Under the pieces are notes generated by a model. The model was not told the DNA's origin, did no database searches, and was given only the letters and a program-made list of their open reading frames with translations. Below, in pieces: positions 21,959-33,070 of a stretch of 62,115 nt of DNA; the first letter of the stretch is position 1, and each line of letters opens with the position of its first letter. The stretch is from Entrophospora sp. SA101 (lineage: Eukaryota; Glomeromycota; Glomeromycetes; Entrophosporales; Entrophosporaceae): the NCBI GenBank assembly GCA_958430865.1, contig CAUDNR010002201.1, forward strand, positions 27,870-89,984, written 5' to 3'. Made by a program: the position numbers and the translations under genes.

Positions 21959-23622
21959 TAATTATACTTTTAATAAAGCAACGTTATTTCTAAAACCAAA
22001 TGATGTTTTATTACTTCTCGTACTATATTTAAAGCGGTGATGTCATTAATAACCGAAGACATAACTTTTCAACTGGTAATTCTTTATAAAACCATAGCAA
22101 AAACTTTGCAAGGAGATAAAATAAGTCGGTCGCTTAAAATTTCATTTTGCATGATCTTAGTGTTGGACGACGTAATTTTTTTAATTTATTATTAATATTT
22201 ATAAATATTAATATATAAAACTATCCGTATGTGCATGTATTTTTTTATTTGCATTAGACTAGCATTTACCTAATTCTTGTAATAATATTTTGGAACTAAC
22301 ATTATCAGTTTGCATTTTCTTATTTGGTATCTTACTGTCGAAATAATGCTAGTATTGTTTTCCCTCTTCTTTACTTTCCTTTCCTTGGTAATTTATTTTA
22401 TCTTACTAATAGATACAAGGCAATTCTAATTATGTCACAATTCCTTTTACTGCTGAATTCCCCTAACTTTTATTGGCATCTTTTAACACAAGAAAATTTA
22501 TATTGGCTAATTATTGAGCCTAGTCTTCCTTGACTAGCTAAATTATTTGTTTTATTATTTGCGAAAGTGATTATCCTGTTGCATAATTTCTTGGAATGGC
22601 ATTGTCTGTGTGTCCTTGTAAAGCATTTCATTATTTAATTTATCAACTTAATATTCAATTAGTCTTGAATTTACTGTGTGTGAAATCTTTGTTTTTTTTT
22701 TTAGCTTAAATGGTTTCTTGGTGATAATATATATATTTCGCTTGATAATTGTCTCTCTTCTCTTGCGCGTTGCAAAGTTCCGTGTGGGAACAATGAGGTT
22801 ATTTTTCGCTTTTATCGACGACGTTCTTGGAATAAATTAGCGTACTCGACTTGGGTAATATTTGGATGACATCTCTTTCGACAATTCTCACGTCCATATT
22901 CCCTTCGGAATTATTGGTTCTCTCTTCATGTAAATCATGGAGACTTCTTACCAATCCGTTTTCAGTTACATTTCTGATTACGTATGCTAAATTGTAGTTA
23001 ACTGGCTTTGTAAATCTCTTTGACAGGCTTAGGATTGAGCTAATTCTTGTTCTAATTGTTGATAACTAATCATGGCCGGTTTGGAAGTCTTGGATAATTA
23101 GCTGCTGCGGTTTTCTCGGCTTCTCCAACAAGTATTTTGTGCTTGTTCATTAGTTAATTAGCCTTGCGCTTGGGAAAGTTTGTTATTTAAGTAAGTTGTT
23201 TTATTATTATCTTCGGGAATGGCAACAAAAGGCATGTTAATGGAAGATCATTTTTAATAAATAATAGCTCTCTTAAAATTACTGCCAAAATTTTTTTGAT
23301 CCCTGAAATTTTTTGTTGTCCCATATTTTAATTAATATTAAACTTGTACACAGTATTAGCTAACTGTTTCTTATTGTGATATTATTTGTTATTAGATAAT
23401 CAAAAAAAATTTTAAATATCAATCAATAATTTAATTATTGATTTAGAAATTGATTTAAGGCGAGTATTATTTATTATTTATTATTATTATTTATATATTT
23501 TTTACGAATAAAATATTTTTTCTCACTCTCTTTTCCTTTCAATTATCATTTCATCACATATAACACTCACATACAAACACTTGTACACACCCGCACACAC
23601 ACATATATAATTAATAAAAAAC
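21959..23622. other. 5' flank of the BTB-TLDc gene, with a GC-richer ORF relic
   Basis: Between about 22700 and 23200 base composition is less AT-rich. At 22706-22869 a plus-strand frame reads protein-like (SLDNCLSSLARCKVPCGNNE, then RFYRRRSWNKLAYSTWVIF) before a stop. The source is unknown. Just before the BTB start a pyrimidine-rich tract (CTCACTCTCTTTTCC) and CA repeats (ACACACACATAT) may be promoter or 5' leader. Confidence 0.4.
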
Positions 23623-25358
23623 ATGACAACAACAGCATCTGAATTTTCAGATTCATTACTTGCCGATTTTACAAAATTGCTAGTAGACGCTAACGACTAC
23701 GATGTATTGATTAAAGTAGGTGGTGGTCATGGCGAATCAACAAGCAACAGCAACAGCAATGCTGTTTGTATCAAAGCTCATTCATGTATTTTACGTGCAA
23801 GATCACCATACTTCCATTCGGCATTATCATCGCGATGGAAGAAAATTATTGATGATGATGACAATGGTGGTAATTATATTATTTTCGAAAAACCAAATAT
23901 TTCTCCTGATGTTTTTCAAATAATTCTAAGGTGAGCAAAGAAGAGAATTGATTGGTTGATTGATTGGGGTTGATTGGGGTTGATTGGTTGATTGGTTGAA
24001 TTATTTGGTAACCTCCAAATAGATATATTTATATAGGTAAAATATCACTTGAAAAACTAGACCCGATATTTACTTTGGACATATTAACGGCAGCAAATGA
24101 ATTGATATTACAAGAACTTGAGGCTTCTGTAATCAGTTTTTTTACAAGACATCATGTCAACTGGATTAAAAATCATCCATTGCAATTGCTATTCCACACA
24201 GTATTCAAACTAGAGTCATGTCATAAAATTCAACAATTATGCCTCGACAACATTTGTAATGATCCTGATATAGTTTTCAACTCTTCAATCTCCAAATCAA
24301 TCAACGAATCAATCCTTCTCCAATTACTTAAACGTGATGATTTGAGAATGAATGAAATCAAGCTGTTGGATTATTTGATTCAATGGGGTGTAACCAACCT
24401 TGACATTAATTGTAATGATGGTAATGTTGTTGACAGTGTTTCAAATTGGACACAGAATGAATTTGATGCATTGGATTCTATTTTGAAAAATTGTATCGGT
24501 AATATTAGATTTGAAAATATTAATCGTAACGAGTTGAAATCAATCGGACAATTGAAAAATTTTGAAAAATTTTTGGAAAAATATTTTTTACAAAATGAAG
24601 AAAATTTAATCGATTCAAACATCATTAATTTAAATCACGCGATACTTATTTCTGATTGGATTGATCAAAAAGATATAAAATACAATGATAATAACAATAC
24701 TACAGTTTATGACAAGTCATTAAAGTCAAATAATAATAATAATTCAAATTATCAAAGTCTTCATCATCGTCCAACTCTTAAAAAAGACAACAAGCAACAA
24801 ATTTATCGTAGATCGCCATCTCACAAGTTCAAATTATTATTACGTGGCAGTCGAGATGACTTTACGGCAAAAACATTTCACAACTTGTGTGATAATAAAG
24901 GAGCAACGGTTGTAGTGATGAAAGATTCTATCACAGGTGAAATCATTGGTGGATATAATCCTGTTGGTTGGACAGGTGGATTTTATGGTAATTGGATTAT
25001 GACTGACGAAAGTTTTATTTTTAAACTAGCATCATCGTCGTCATCAATATCAACATCAGGAACAACAACAAATAGGGTGCAAAATTTACTAGCACAAGAA
25101 AATAATAATAATCCTAAAATTAGTAGAATCATACCAAAAAATTCTAAAATGGCTATATTTTGTGCTGATATTAGGGGTCCATGCTTTGGTGGCAATGATT
25201 TGTGTATGTCAAATATGAACAATTTAAATAAAGATTGCACTAGTAACCTTACTTATTATGATTCTGATGTCATTAAATCAAACAAATTTGATGTGCTAGA
25301 TTATGAAGTTTTCCAGGTTGTCAGGAAGAAAGAAACTACAAAACTGATAAATGGTTGA
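23623..25358 (+). CDS. BTB-BACK-TLDc domain protein
   Basis: Two exons, 23623-23930 and 24023-25358 (GT-AG), 547 aa. The BTB domain spans about residues 15-130: NDYDVLIKVGG, CIKAHSCILRARSPYFHSAL, then DVFQIILRYIYIGKISLEK joined across the intron. A BACK-like helical region follows (LQLLFHTVFKLESCHKIQQL, RMNEIKLLDYLIQWG). An Asn-rich linker leads to a TLDc domain from about residue 371: KFKLLLRGSRDDFTAKTFH, GGYNPVGWTGGFYGNW, FCADIRGPCFGGNDLCM, DYEVFQV. BTB proteins of this kind are thought to be cullin-3 adaptors; TLDc domains are linked to oxidative-stress resistance and V-ATPase binding. This architecture is highly expanded in Glomeromycotina. Confidence 0.93.
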
Positions 25359-25499
25359 TGAACTATGGATGGTTAAATTATTATTTAACGTTTTTATAAT
25401 TATTTTTGTACATTAAAAAAATAACATTTTGGACAATAAGTTATTTTTCTAAATTATTAATATTAATACAACTGTTATTACAATTATAAATTAAATAAA

Positions 25500-25745
25500 G
25501 TTCTAGCCGACTTGGTGGTGATGGCGTTCCATCAATTGGTTTACCATCCCAATTATAGATATCGGGCAATTTTTCTAACAATCATTTCTTGGATCATCAA
25601 GCTTCAAATGTGGAAAATGTTTTGTGGTACATATGGTGATATGACAAGAGCTGGTACTCGAACTCCTAAAATGGTGAAATTATATGCCACTTTTAATGTT
25701 TGCTTTTTGTTTTATCAGGCGTGGAATATTTTGTAAATAAATATT
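25500..25745 (-). pseudogene. Possible phosphoesterase (PLC/acid phosphatase-type) 3' fragment
   Basis: The minus strand reads, after a TTTTAG acceptor, GVRVPALVISPYVPQN, which resembles the core strand of PF04185-type phosphoesterases (GVRVP-LLISP). Shifted frames follow with KLDDPRNDC, stop, then IYNWDGKPIDGTPSPPS. Upstream MDGQSLDEAYNIYLQNIPR may belong to it. Frame breaks show that it is not intact here. Family assignment rests on one short motif. Confidence 0.35.
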
Positions 25746-27551
25746 GTATGCTTCATCCAATGATTGTCCATCCATCCTGCTGATGTTCTATATACGTATA
25801 ATAAAATGGATTAATTAAATGTGTGACGATGATGAGTTTATTTCTGCTTGGATTTGTTTCTCCAGTAAATGAAGAAAACCATCCATCAATCAAAGCAAAT
25901 TCTACTCTCCCAAAAAATAGCTACATTATTATTGATGAGTAATCACACCATAAACACCTTGTGCAAGTTTAACAAATACTGGTACTTTTGCTTAAATTAT
26001 ACATTTCCATTGGTTCTCTCACTGAAACATAATTGCTGGCTAGATATTAATTGGTTAAAAAATGAAATTTTAGTGTCATTCACTCACTCATTTAGTCTAA
26101 CTCTAATCTAATCTAATCTTGTCCCATTCAACTAATCTAATCTCCAGCCAATATGTGCCTAACAAAACCAAGCATAGTATTCTTAGTCCATTCTGAGTTC
26201 TGACATGATGAAATTCATTGAGAGTATCAATCGCCATACAATAAATTACAGGAAGTTAAATTATATTCACTCTTCGACACGTGGGTAAATAGCACGTGAC
26301 ATAATAAATTAGTTACGTCATCACATTATAATATTAATAAACCAAAATATTGTTATCGCAATAATTATCATGATTGTTATGATGGTTATATTTTCGGTTT
26401 AAAACACATTTTTCCGAGAGAAATAAAACTTGTCGTTAAATTGACATGAACTGTACTTTTTCTTTCTTAATTACACTCATTTTGTTTGTATATGTTAAAT
26501 ATCAATATCAATTATTATGTTTTTAATTTCTAGTTAAGAAAATTAGCGTGGAAAGAGGAGGGAGCAAATAAACAAAAAAAGATATCTCTTGATTGTTTAC
26601 TAATGATGAATCATATTAAGGTTGGTCAAGAAAGGAATGCATAGTTACGTTAAAACCCGTTTTCATTGTTAAATAATAATAATAATAATAATAATTTGTT
26701 TATACGGATCGTCAGTACAAAAATGGCGACTTCCTAACATGAAAACCCCCATGTAGTAGTAGTGTTATTTTATTATCAATAAAATGGTAACCTTCATCAG
26801 CATGAAAACACGGAATTCATAGATAAAAGCATTTTTATTAAAAAAAAAACCATAGTGATAACAACAACACAAAGAATTGATCGACGTAAATACGAGAATC
26901 TTGGCTTTCTCCTTACATATTAATATTAACAAAATTCGCAATCACGTGATTTTAGAGTAGGATTTCAATGGGTTGTTGACCCGGTATGTGAACATGAAAA
27001 ACATGGGCTAATCATTATTATAAATGCGGAATAAATGGACTTTTTTAAAATAAAAGTGTTTATTTAAAATAGCTGATTCATTTTTAATCTTGAACTTTGC
27101 CATTAAACTGTACCATTAAAGTTTTCTAATGAATGCCTTGTCGCATTGAAAGGTCTTCTTTACGTAAATCAATGGATATTCAAAAAGTGATGTTGCTTTT
27201 TCATTCCAAAGCTGAGATTATTTTTCAACATTGCTTTAAAAGACTTGATAATGCCTGTGAAATGTAAAATATTCTGATCTTTCGTATGGTCATTACTTTA
27301 TGGATATCAGTTAGCTAATAAGCTTTAGAGAGGTTCACAAAAGACTGTTTTATGAACATTTTAATACTAGCTATATTATGTTATGTATAAAGCTTCGAAG
27401 GAGCCAAGAAATAATCGACTCAAGTTTGATGCTACATAAATTTTTTCTTAAATGACGAACGCCATTACCTAAAAAACAATTTAAGAGTCACATTTCCTTC
27501 AACTCGGCTCGAATTTGAAAATTCAAGTTTTAACTCGAGCCTGTTCAACTT
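25746..27551. other. Intergenic, simple repeats only
   Basis: AT-rich, with TCTAATC short repeats at about 26095-26145, an ATA/TAA run at about 26675-26695 and CACGTG-containing sequence at about 26278-26300. No coding frame is supported; an 80-codon frame at 25869 has no domain. Confidence 0.4.
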
Positions 27552-27596
27552 AGGGTTTCTATTCGAATAAGAATCGATATTACGAATAGAAACTCT
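27552..27596. repeat. Palindrome able to form a hairpin
   Basis: Arms AGGGTTTCTATTCGAA (27552-27567) and TACGAATAGAAACTCT (27581-27596) are inverted, with an 11-bp perfect core, around a 13-nt loop. It lies near other low-copy element debris, so it may be the centre of a decayed element. Confidence 0.6.
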
Positions 27597-27636
27597 AGCT
27601 CAACTCAATAATAATAAAGATTTTTGTGAAATTTTA

Positions 27637-27706
27637 TACAGTTAAACCTCTTTTCAACGAATTTTTCTTATGTGTTCCATAAATTTGTTAAAATGAGGTT
27701 TAACAG
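27637..27706. repeat. Short MITE, TACAGTTAAAC copy
   Basis: Left end TACAGTTAAACCTCTTTTCA followed by ACGAATTTTTC; the right end reversed reads CTGTTAAACCTCATTTTAAC with AAATTT. It has the same plan as the 21864-21958 element, shorter and more diverged. Confidence 0.65.
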
Positions 27707-28062
27707 ATGCATCTATTTCAGAACCTAAAAAACATTTTTTATTAGAAGCACAAATATTGTCAAAACATGGAATCTTGAATTGTTCTCATTTTGAAGTTTT
27801 TAAAATTATTGTTATAATCTATTATAATTATTCAATTATATAAAATATTTAATTGAGCCAGTGTAAATTCGGTTCAACACAACTCGCTCGAAGCTTTAAC
27901 TATGTGGATTGGGTCATTCATTCATTTACCAATTCAACATAAAAAAACAAAACAAAATAATTATTATTATTTTATATTTCCGTGTTTATAACTTATGAAA
28001 GTATTATTATCATGGGAATTGTTATTCGCACCCACGTGACTAAGTGTAGTAATGTGAACAAT

Positions 28063-28151
28063 GAATGGCTTAGCCAAATAAATCGCTTAGAAAATGGCTT
28101 GATCAAATAAACCGCTTAGCAAAATGGCTTGATCAAATAAAATCGCTTAAA
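28063..28151. repeat. Three-unit tandem repeat, about 30 bp
   Basis: Three consecutive units share AATGGCTT, then (A)GCC or GATC, AAATAAA, then CGCTTA. Units 2 and 3 are the closest. It may be a minisatellite. No coding role is seen. Confidence 0.7.
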
Positions 28152-29089
28152 ATGTGATGATTTTATTGGTTCATCTTTAACAATTTCTATTTTATATATA
28201 TATATTAATATGTTAGGGAAGCATGTGATAGAATAATTAATTTATTATTATTATTATGATTATTATGATGCAAAAATAGAAACGCGATAATAATCGAATT
28301 TCGACCACTGACAAAATCTATTTAAAGGAATTATCAGGACTTGGAATTAAGGTTGTGAGTATTCCTTGTTTTATCATATTTCTTGATGTAAACATAAAAA
28401 CGCAATAATATCAATAATTTATTATTTAAAGCATAAACATACGAAAAAAAATCGGCCCTGACAAAAAATCGAACTACTCATTTCAATTACTTCTGTACTT
28501 TATTGAATAAAATACTGCAAGTGTTCTTTTTTTAAGTTCTAAATTTTGTCTCTGAAATTTTAACATGGAATTTTTTAACAATTGCCTTAAACACAAAAAC
28601 ACACATAATTATACAAAAAATATCGAGGATTAGGATATAAAATTATATGTATCCATATTGTCTAGAACTTCATCAGTTAAAATAAATTATTTTTGGAAGG
28701 AAAAATTTAAATATAAAGTTTTTTAATCATTACTTTAAAACCTACATAATAATATGCTGATATAATTTTTATAATGTGGCTTTGGATTTGGTTGGTTATT
28801 TAAACAAAATTTACAGGTCAAATGTTTTCGTAACACACCATTTAACAACTATTGATTGGATACGGACTTAATTAGACTTTTTATCCATAGACCTCTACCA
28901 TAATTAAATATTATCATTTTAATTTTGATTTTAATCAAATGATTTTGTGAAACTTTTTAAAATATAAACAAAAAGGAAAAAAGGAAACTTTACAAAATTT
29001 TACTTTGTTCCTTCCTACGTAAAACCATAAAATATCTCATAAATTAAAATCATATTTTTTTAAAAAACAGAAAAACTTAATTTTTTTTT
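28152..29089. other. 3' flank of Fzo1, no gene
   Basis: AT-rich, with ATT/TTA runs near 28235-28255. No open frame of interest. Confidence 0.4.
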
Positions 29090-31623
29090 TTAGGTTTTAT
29101 CAATATTTGATAAAGCATTAGCCATTTTTTCAGTGGAACGTAAAATCTCTTCAAAGAACAACAATGCCTCTTGAGATTTATCAACAATGTATATTAAAGA
29201 TTCACGTTTCTTCTTTTCCTCTTCAACAGCTAAACGATATCTAAACACCAATTCATTAGATACTAAACGTGTTTTCTTTCTGACTCGTCTAACAATCTTA
29301 TTCATCTGTTTGTCAATATAATTCTCTTGTTCTAAAACTTTTTGAATTTTACGAGCAACTTTACGTGGTACAGTATTTCGAATGTCTAATACTAAATAAT
29401 AAACAAGTCCAATACCTATATGTTTTCATATTAAAAAAAAAAAAAAATAGGATTAATAAAATTTTATTGATAAAAAAAAAATAGATGGAAAAATATATTC
29501 ATACTAGCAAGTCCAAGAACTGGCAAAACAATTTTACGCATATTATAAACATTTAAAACACTGCCTAGTTTCAAGAAACTGTGTAATATTTTAGCATTAG
29601 TTCCAAGTGCAACAAGAGAAGCACTAGCCATACCAACAACATTTACTAATTCACTGTTAAATTTTTCATGAATATCCAAATCAACAAAGTCTGAAATTTC
29701 AACAGGAATATTGAGAGAATGATTGAAATTTGCAAACATTGATTCAACATCTACTTCAGCAGTGGTATTTCCATTAATATCGGGTAAATCTTCACCCATT
29801 GATCTAAGTTTCGTGATGCATTCATGCGTAGCATGAATTGAATATGATTCGGAATTTCGAATCTGTTCCAAAATTTTATCCAACATTGCATCACGAACAT
29901 CAGATGCATAATTCCAAACAGAAAAAAATCCTGGAAATTCGACCTTGATATCTTTATGAACATTTCTAATTACTTCTTTTACTTGTTGTCCACACAACCT
30001 AGTGATACCATTACAATAATCATCAATCATTCTTCCTGCATTTTCGGCAACCTTTTTCTCGTCTTCAACTAATTTCTCATAATCATTTTTTCTCTCTTCA
30101 AGTTCCATATTAGCTCTGTTGTGTTCTTGTAGAGCATGGTCAAGGTTAAGTTCTGACAATAAACCAACATCTTGTACAAGATTTTCAAGAAAATGTTGTG
30201 CAGGTGCAAGCTTAGAGTTAGTCCGTTTTTCAATGATAAAACTATGTAGTGCTTCTTCACATAAATCAAATTGTTCAACTGGATCATTAGAAGCTGAAGA
30301 AGTTGATGGTAAAGATAAATTTTCAGCCGAAATAATATTATCAGTGGGAGGGATTTTAATAGCAGATGCTGACACAAAGTGCACCAATTCTTTTGCATTG
30401 TCATAAGTACGAGGCGAGACTTCTTTTATTTGTTCTAAAACTAATCTTTTGCATTTTTCTTTGTCCCTGATATTATCAAAACGATTGACTACAATAAAGA
30501 GATAAGCTTTTTCATTGGAAGCATTTGATAAAAATTCTTTGGCTGATAAGGTGAAATGATTTTCAGCACTAACAACAAAAATAATAACATCAATTTCTTC
30601 TTGTCTTGCAAACAATGCAGTGGTTTTAAGAGTGTCTCTGTTTAGTCCAGGACAATCAATCAAAGCAATATCGATAATGCCATTGTGTAAAAGTGAATCC
30701 TGTGCTTGGCGTCTATCTTTACAGTATACTTTGAGTAGAGAGTATTGTTGTATTTCACTGTTCATAACATTGGCTATTGAATTCAAATCTATAACAGTAT
30801 AGGTTGAACAATCTTTTCTGTCATATAATTTTATATCCTTGATTGCATGTACCTCTTCAACATTATCATTTTCATGAACCCCCAAGACTTCACAGAAAAG
30901 GGTTGTACAAGGTTGTTGGTCTGTTGGCATCACTTCTCGTCTAAGCAAAGTATTTACAAAAGTACTTTTTCCAGCATTGACATCACCAGCAACAAGAACT
31001 TTGGAACTTTTGTCAGAAACACGAGTGATAAGATTATCGGTACGTTTAAGAATTGAAGTAAATTTTTTATCCATCAATTTACCAATAGCTGCGGGATTGA
31101 GACCTTTGACAACATCTTCTGCTGATGAGGTATCAGGCATTTTCATGTCAAGATTTAAAAGACCAAGTTTGGGCTTTAGATCTTCAGAATTTTTTAGAGG
31201 ATAATTGTTGGCTTTAAGGTTTTCTTTAACATTCTGTCTGAAAGAACTTAATACAGGTTTGTTTAGTTTTGCATTAAACATTGAAGTGATCATGCCAGCA
31301 TTCACAGTCCTGTTATTGTTTCTTCTGCCATACTCAATACAATTTGTAGGAAATGGGTATTGAAAGTTGTAGCCATTATCTATTTTAGCTCTAAATTGAT
31401 TCAATATGTTTTTTGAATTGTCTAACAAATCCAAAAGAATCTCACTTCTAATTACATATGCTTCACTGTTCATAGTATGGCTGTTTGATACATTGTTATT
31501 ATAGATATGTAAGTTTGGTCTAGAGGAGTTAAGGAGAGAAATATTTGAAATATTTTGTTGGGAAACATTATCATTGTGTCTTTGTTGATTCCTTGACAAG
31601 TTGTTCATCAAAGAGGAGGTCAT
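29090..31623 (-). CDS. FZO1: Mitofusin (Fzo1-type outer-membrane fusion GTPase)
   Basis: Dynamin-family GTPase that fuses mitochondrial outer membranes. Two exons (29505-31623 and 29090-29415, GT-AG) give 814 aa; yeast Fzo1 is 855. After an Asn-rich N-terminus and a first helical region, the GTPase domain begins near residue 200: G1 VLVAGDVNAGKSTFVN, G2 Thr in QQPCTTLF, G3 DCPGL, G4 VVNRFD. Coiled-coil HR1 follows (MELEERKNDYEKLVEDEKK). The membrane anchor is split by the intron: KIVLPVLGLA joins SIGLVYYLVLDI, then basic VPRKVARKIQKVL and the C-terminal heptad region (LAVEEEKKKRESLIYIVDKS). The exon 1 read-through tail after GLAS is intronic. It is divergent from the malic enzyme gene, 1.4 kb away. 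Confidence 0.95.
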
Positions 31624-33070
31624 ATTGTTTTATAATTTTTTTCCTAAAAAATTTTTTCAAAAAAAAATTAATGATTAATTGGTTTCCTTATTAAGAAATT
31701 GTTAGTCATCTAATTTCTTTGATAAATTTATTTATTAACAAACTAGCTGGTTAGTAACCGGTTAAAATTAACTCACTCTAGAAGAAAAAATTTATCATTG
31801 AAAAAAAATATCTCCTTGATAAAAAATCTTTATTAAAGAAATTTGTTTTAATAGGAAACCATAGTCAAAAAAACTTTAACCAAAAACAGGATTTAAAAAA
31901 AAGATGCTTTTTTCTCGTATTACCAATGATTGTGGAGCATTAGGTGTGACATGGCTTATAAATTGCCTTCAAAAAAAAGATACAACCGTGAATTAAGGTG
32001 AATTATGGTAAATATGATGTAGAGAATTTTTTTACTATAGTTGAACTTTAAAATGTATAAGCCCAATAACCAAAAAGCTAAAGAAAAAAATCTTTTATCC
32101 GACTATTAAGGAATGAAGTGACAGTATTTTATTCGTAACAGTAAAAAGAAGATTTAAAGTGGCGCGACTTTAAAGATCAAACGTTTTTGAAGTTTTATTT
32201 TTTTTTTTGAGGATTTTTAACAAAAAATTAGTGAGGTTTTAAAAGAACACATTCCTCATCATATTTCACAATTTTTTTTTTCTTTTTTAACGAGAAGATA
32301 CAGTTTTTTTGTTAAAAAAGTTAATTAATGAGTTTCATATTAGTGAAAGAATTCAAACGAATTAAAAAGGAAACAGAAAAGAGCCGCACAAATGAAATAG
32401 AACCACCAATACCAATGTGAATGCTTCCCGAAGAAGAAATTAAAAAACTTAAACATAACCATTTTTACTTGTTTTAAAACCCGTTTTTTTATTTGTTTTT
32501 TTTGTGAACCATATAAAAATTTTTCGTTTTTTTTTATTCGTTAAAGAGTTTTGTATTTGGTAACACATTTGCGTTTTGCGTGTGAATATGCGAATACCAG
32601 ATACTTGGTGATTTCAAAAGGTTTGTTTGGTTGGTCAAAAGGTTTTTCGATTTGGCATTGTGTGTGAAAATTTTTAGGTTTAGCTTTTATTGATGAAATC
32701 GGCACATACCGGAACTAAAAATTTATTTATACTTTTTAAGTTTTAAAAATTTTCACAATGATACACTTGTTGTAATCATGACACATAATGTATGCACTAT
32801 GTATATTGGATACTTTAATTGGTTAGTTAATTAGGTTCTTTAAAAATCATTTTGAGAATGATGTACCTTCTTATACGATGAAGTATAATTATATGAGATT
32901 TGGCTCGAAACTCCATCACTAATAAATCGTAATTTAAAAAGAATGCCTTTAAAGTTTAGTCAATTATATCAATCGGCATTCAGAAATTACATTTTTTTGA
33001 AAAAAAATCCAATATAAAAATAAATATTTTTCGCATATTAACATCATTAAAACATCATAATCGAATTAGA
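31624..33070. other. Divergent intergenic region, Fzo1 / malic enzyme
   Basis: A 1.45-kb spacer between two start codons pointing away from each other. AT-rich, with pyrimidine and A tracts, no open frame and no recognisable motif. It should hold both promoters. Both products are mitochondrial, so shared control is possible but not shown. Confidence 0.5.

Noticed and set aside
29464..29504. SMNIFFHLFFFYQ tail of the mitofusin exon 1 frame
   Set aside because: It is intronic; splicing at 29504/29416 restores the membrane helix SIGLVYYLVLDI.
30069..31204. Several frames of 60-110 codons on both strands
   Set aside because: Shadows of the mitofusin coding exon.
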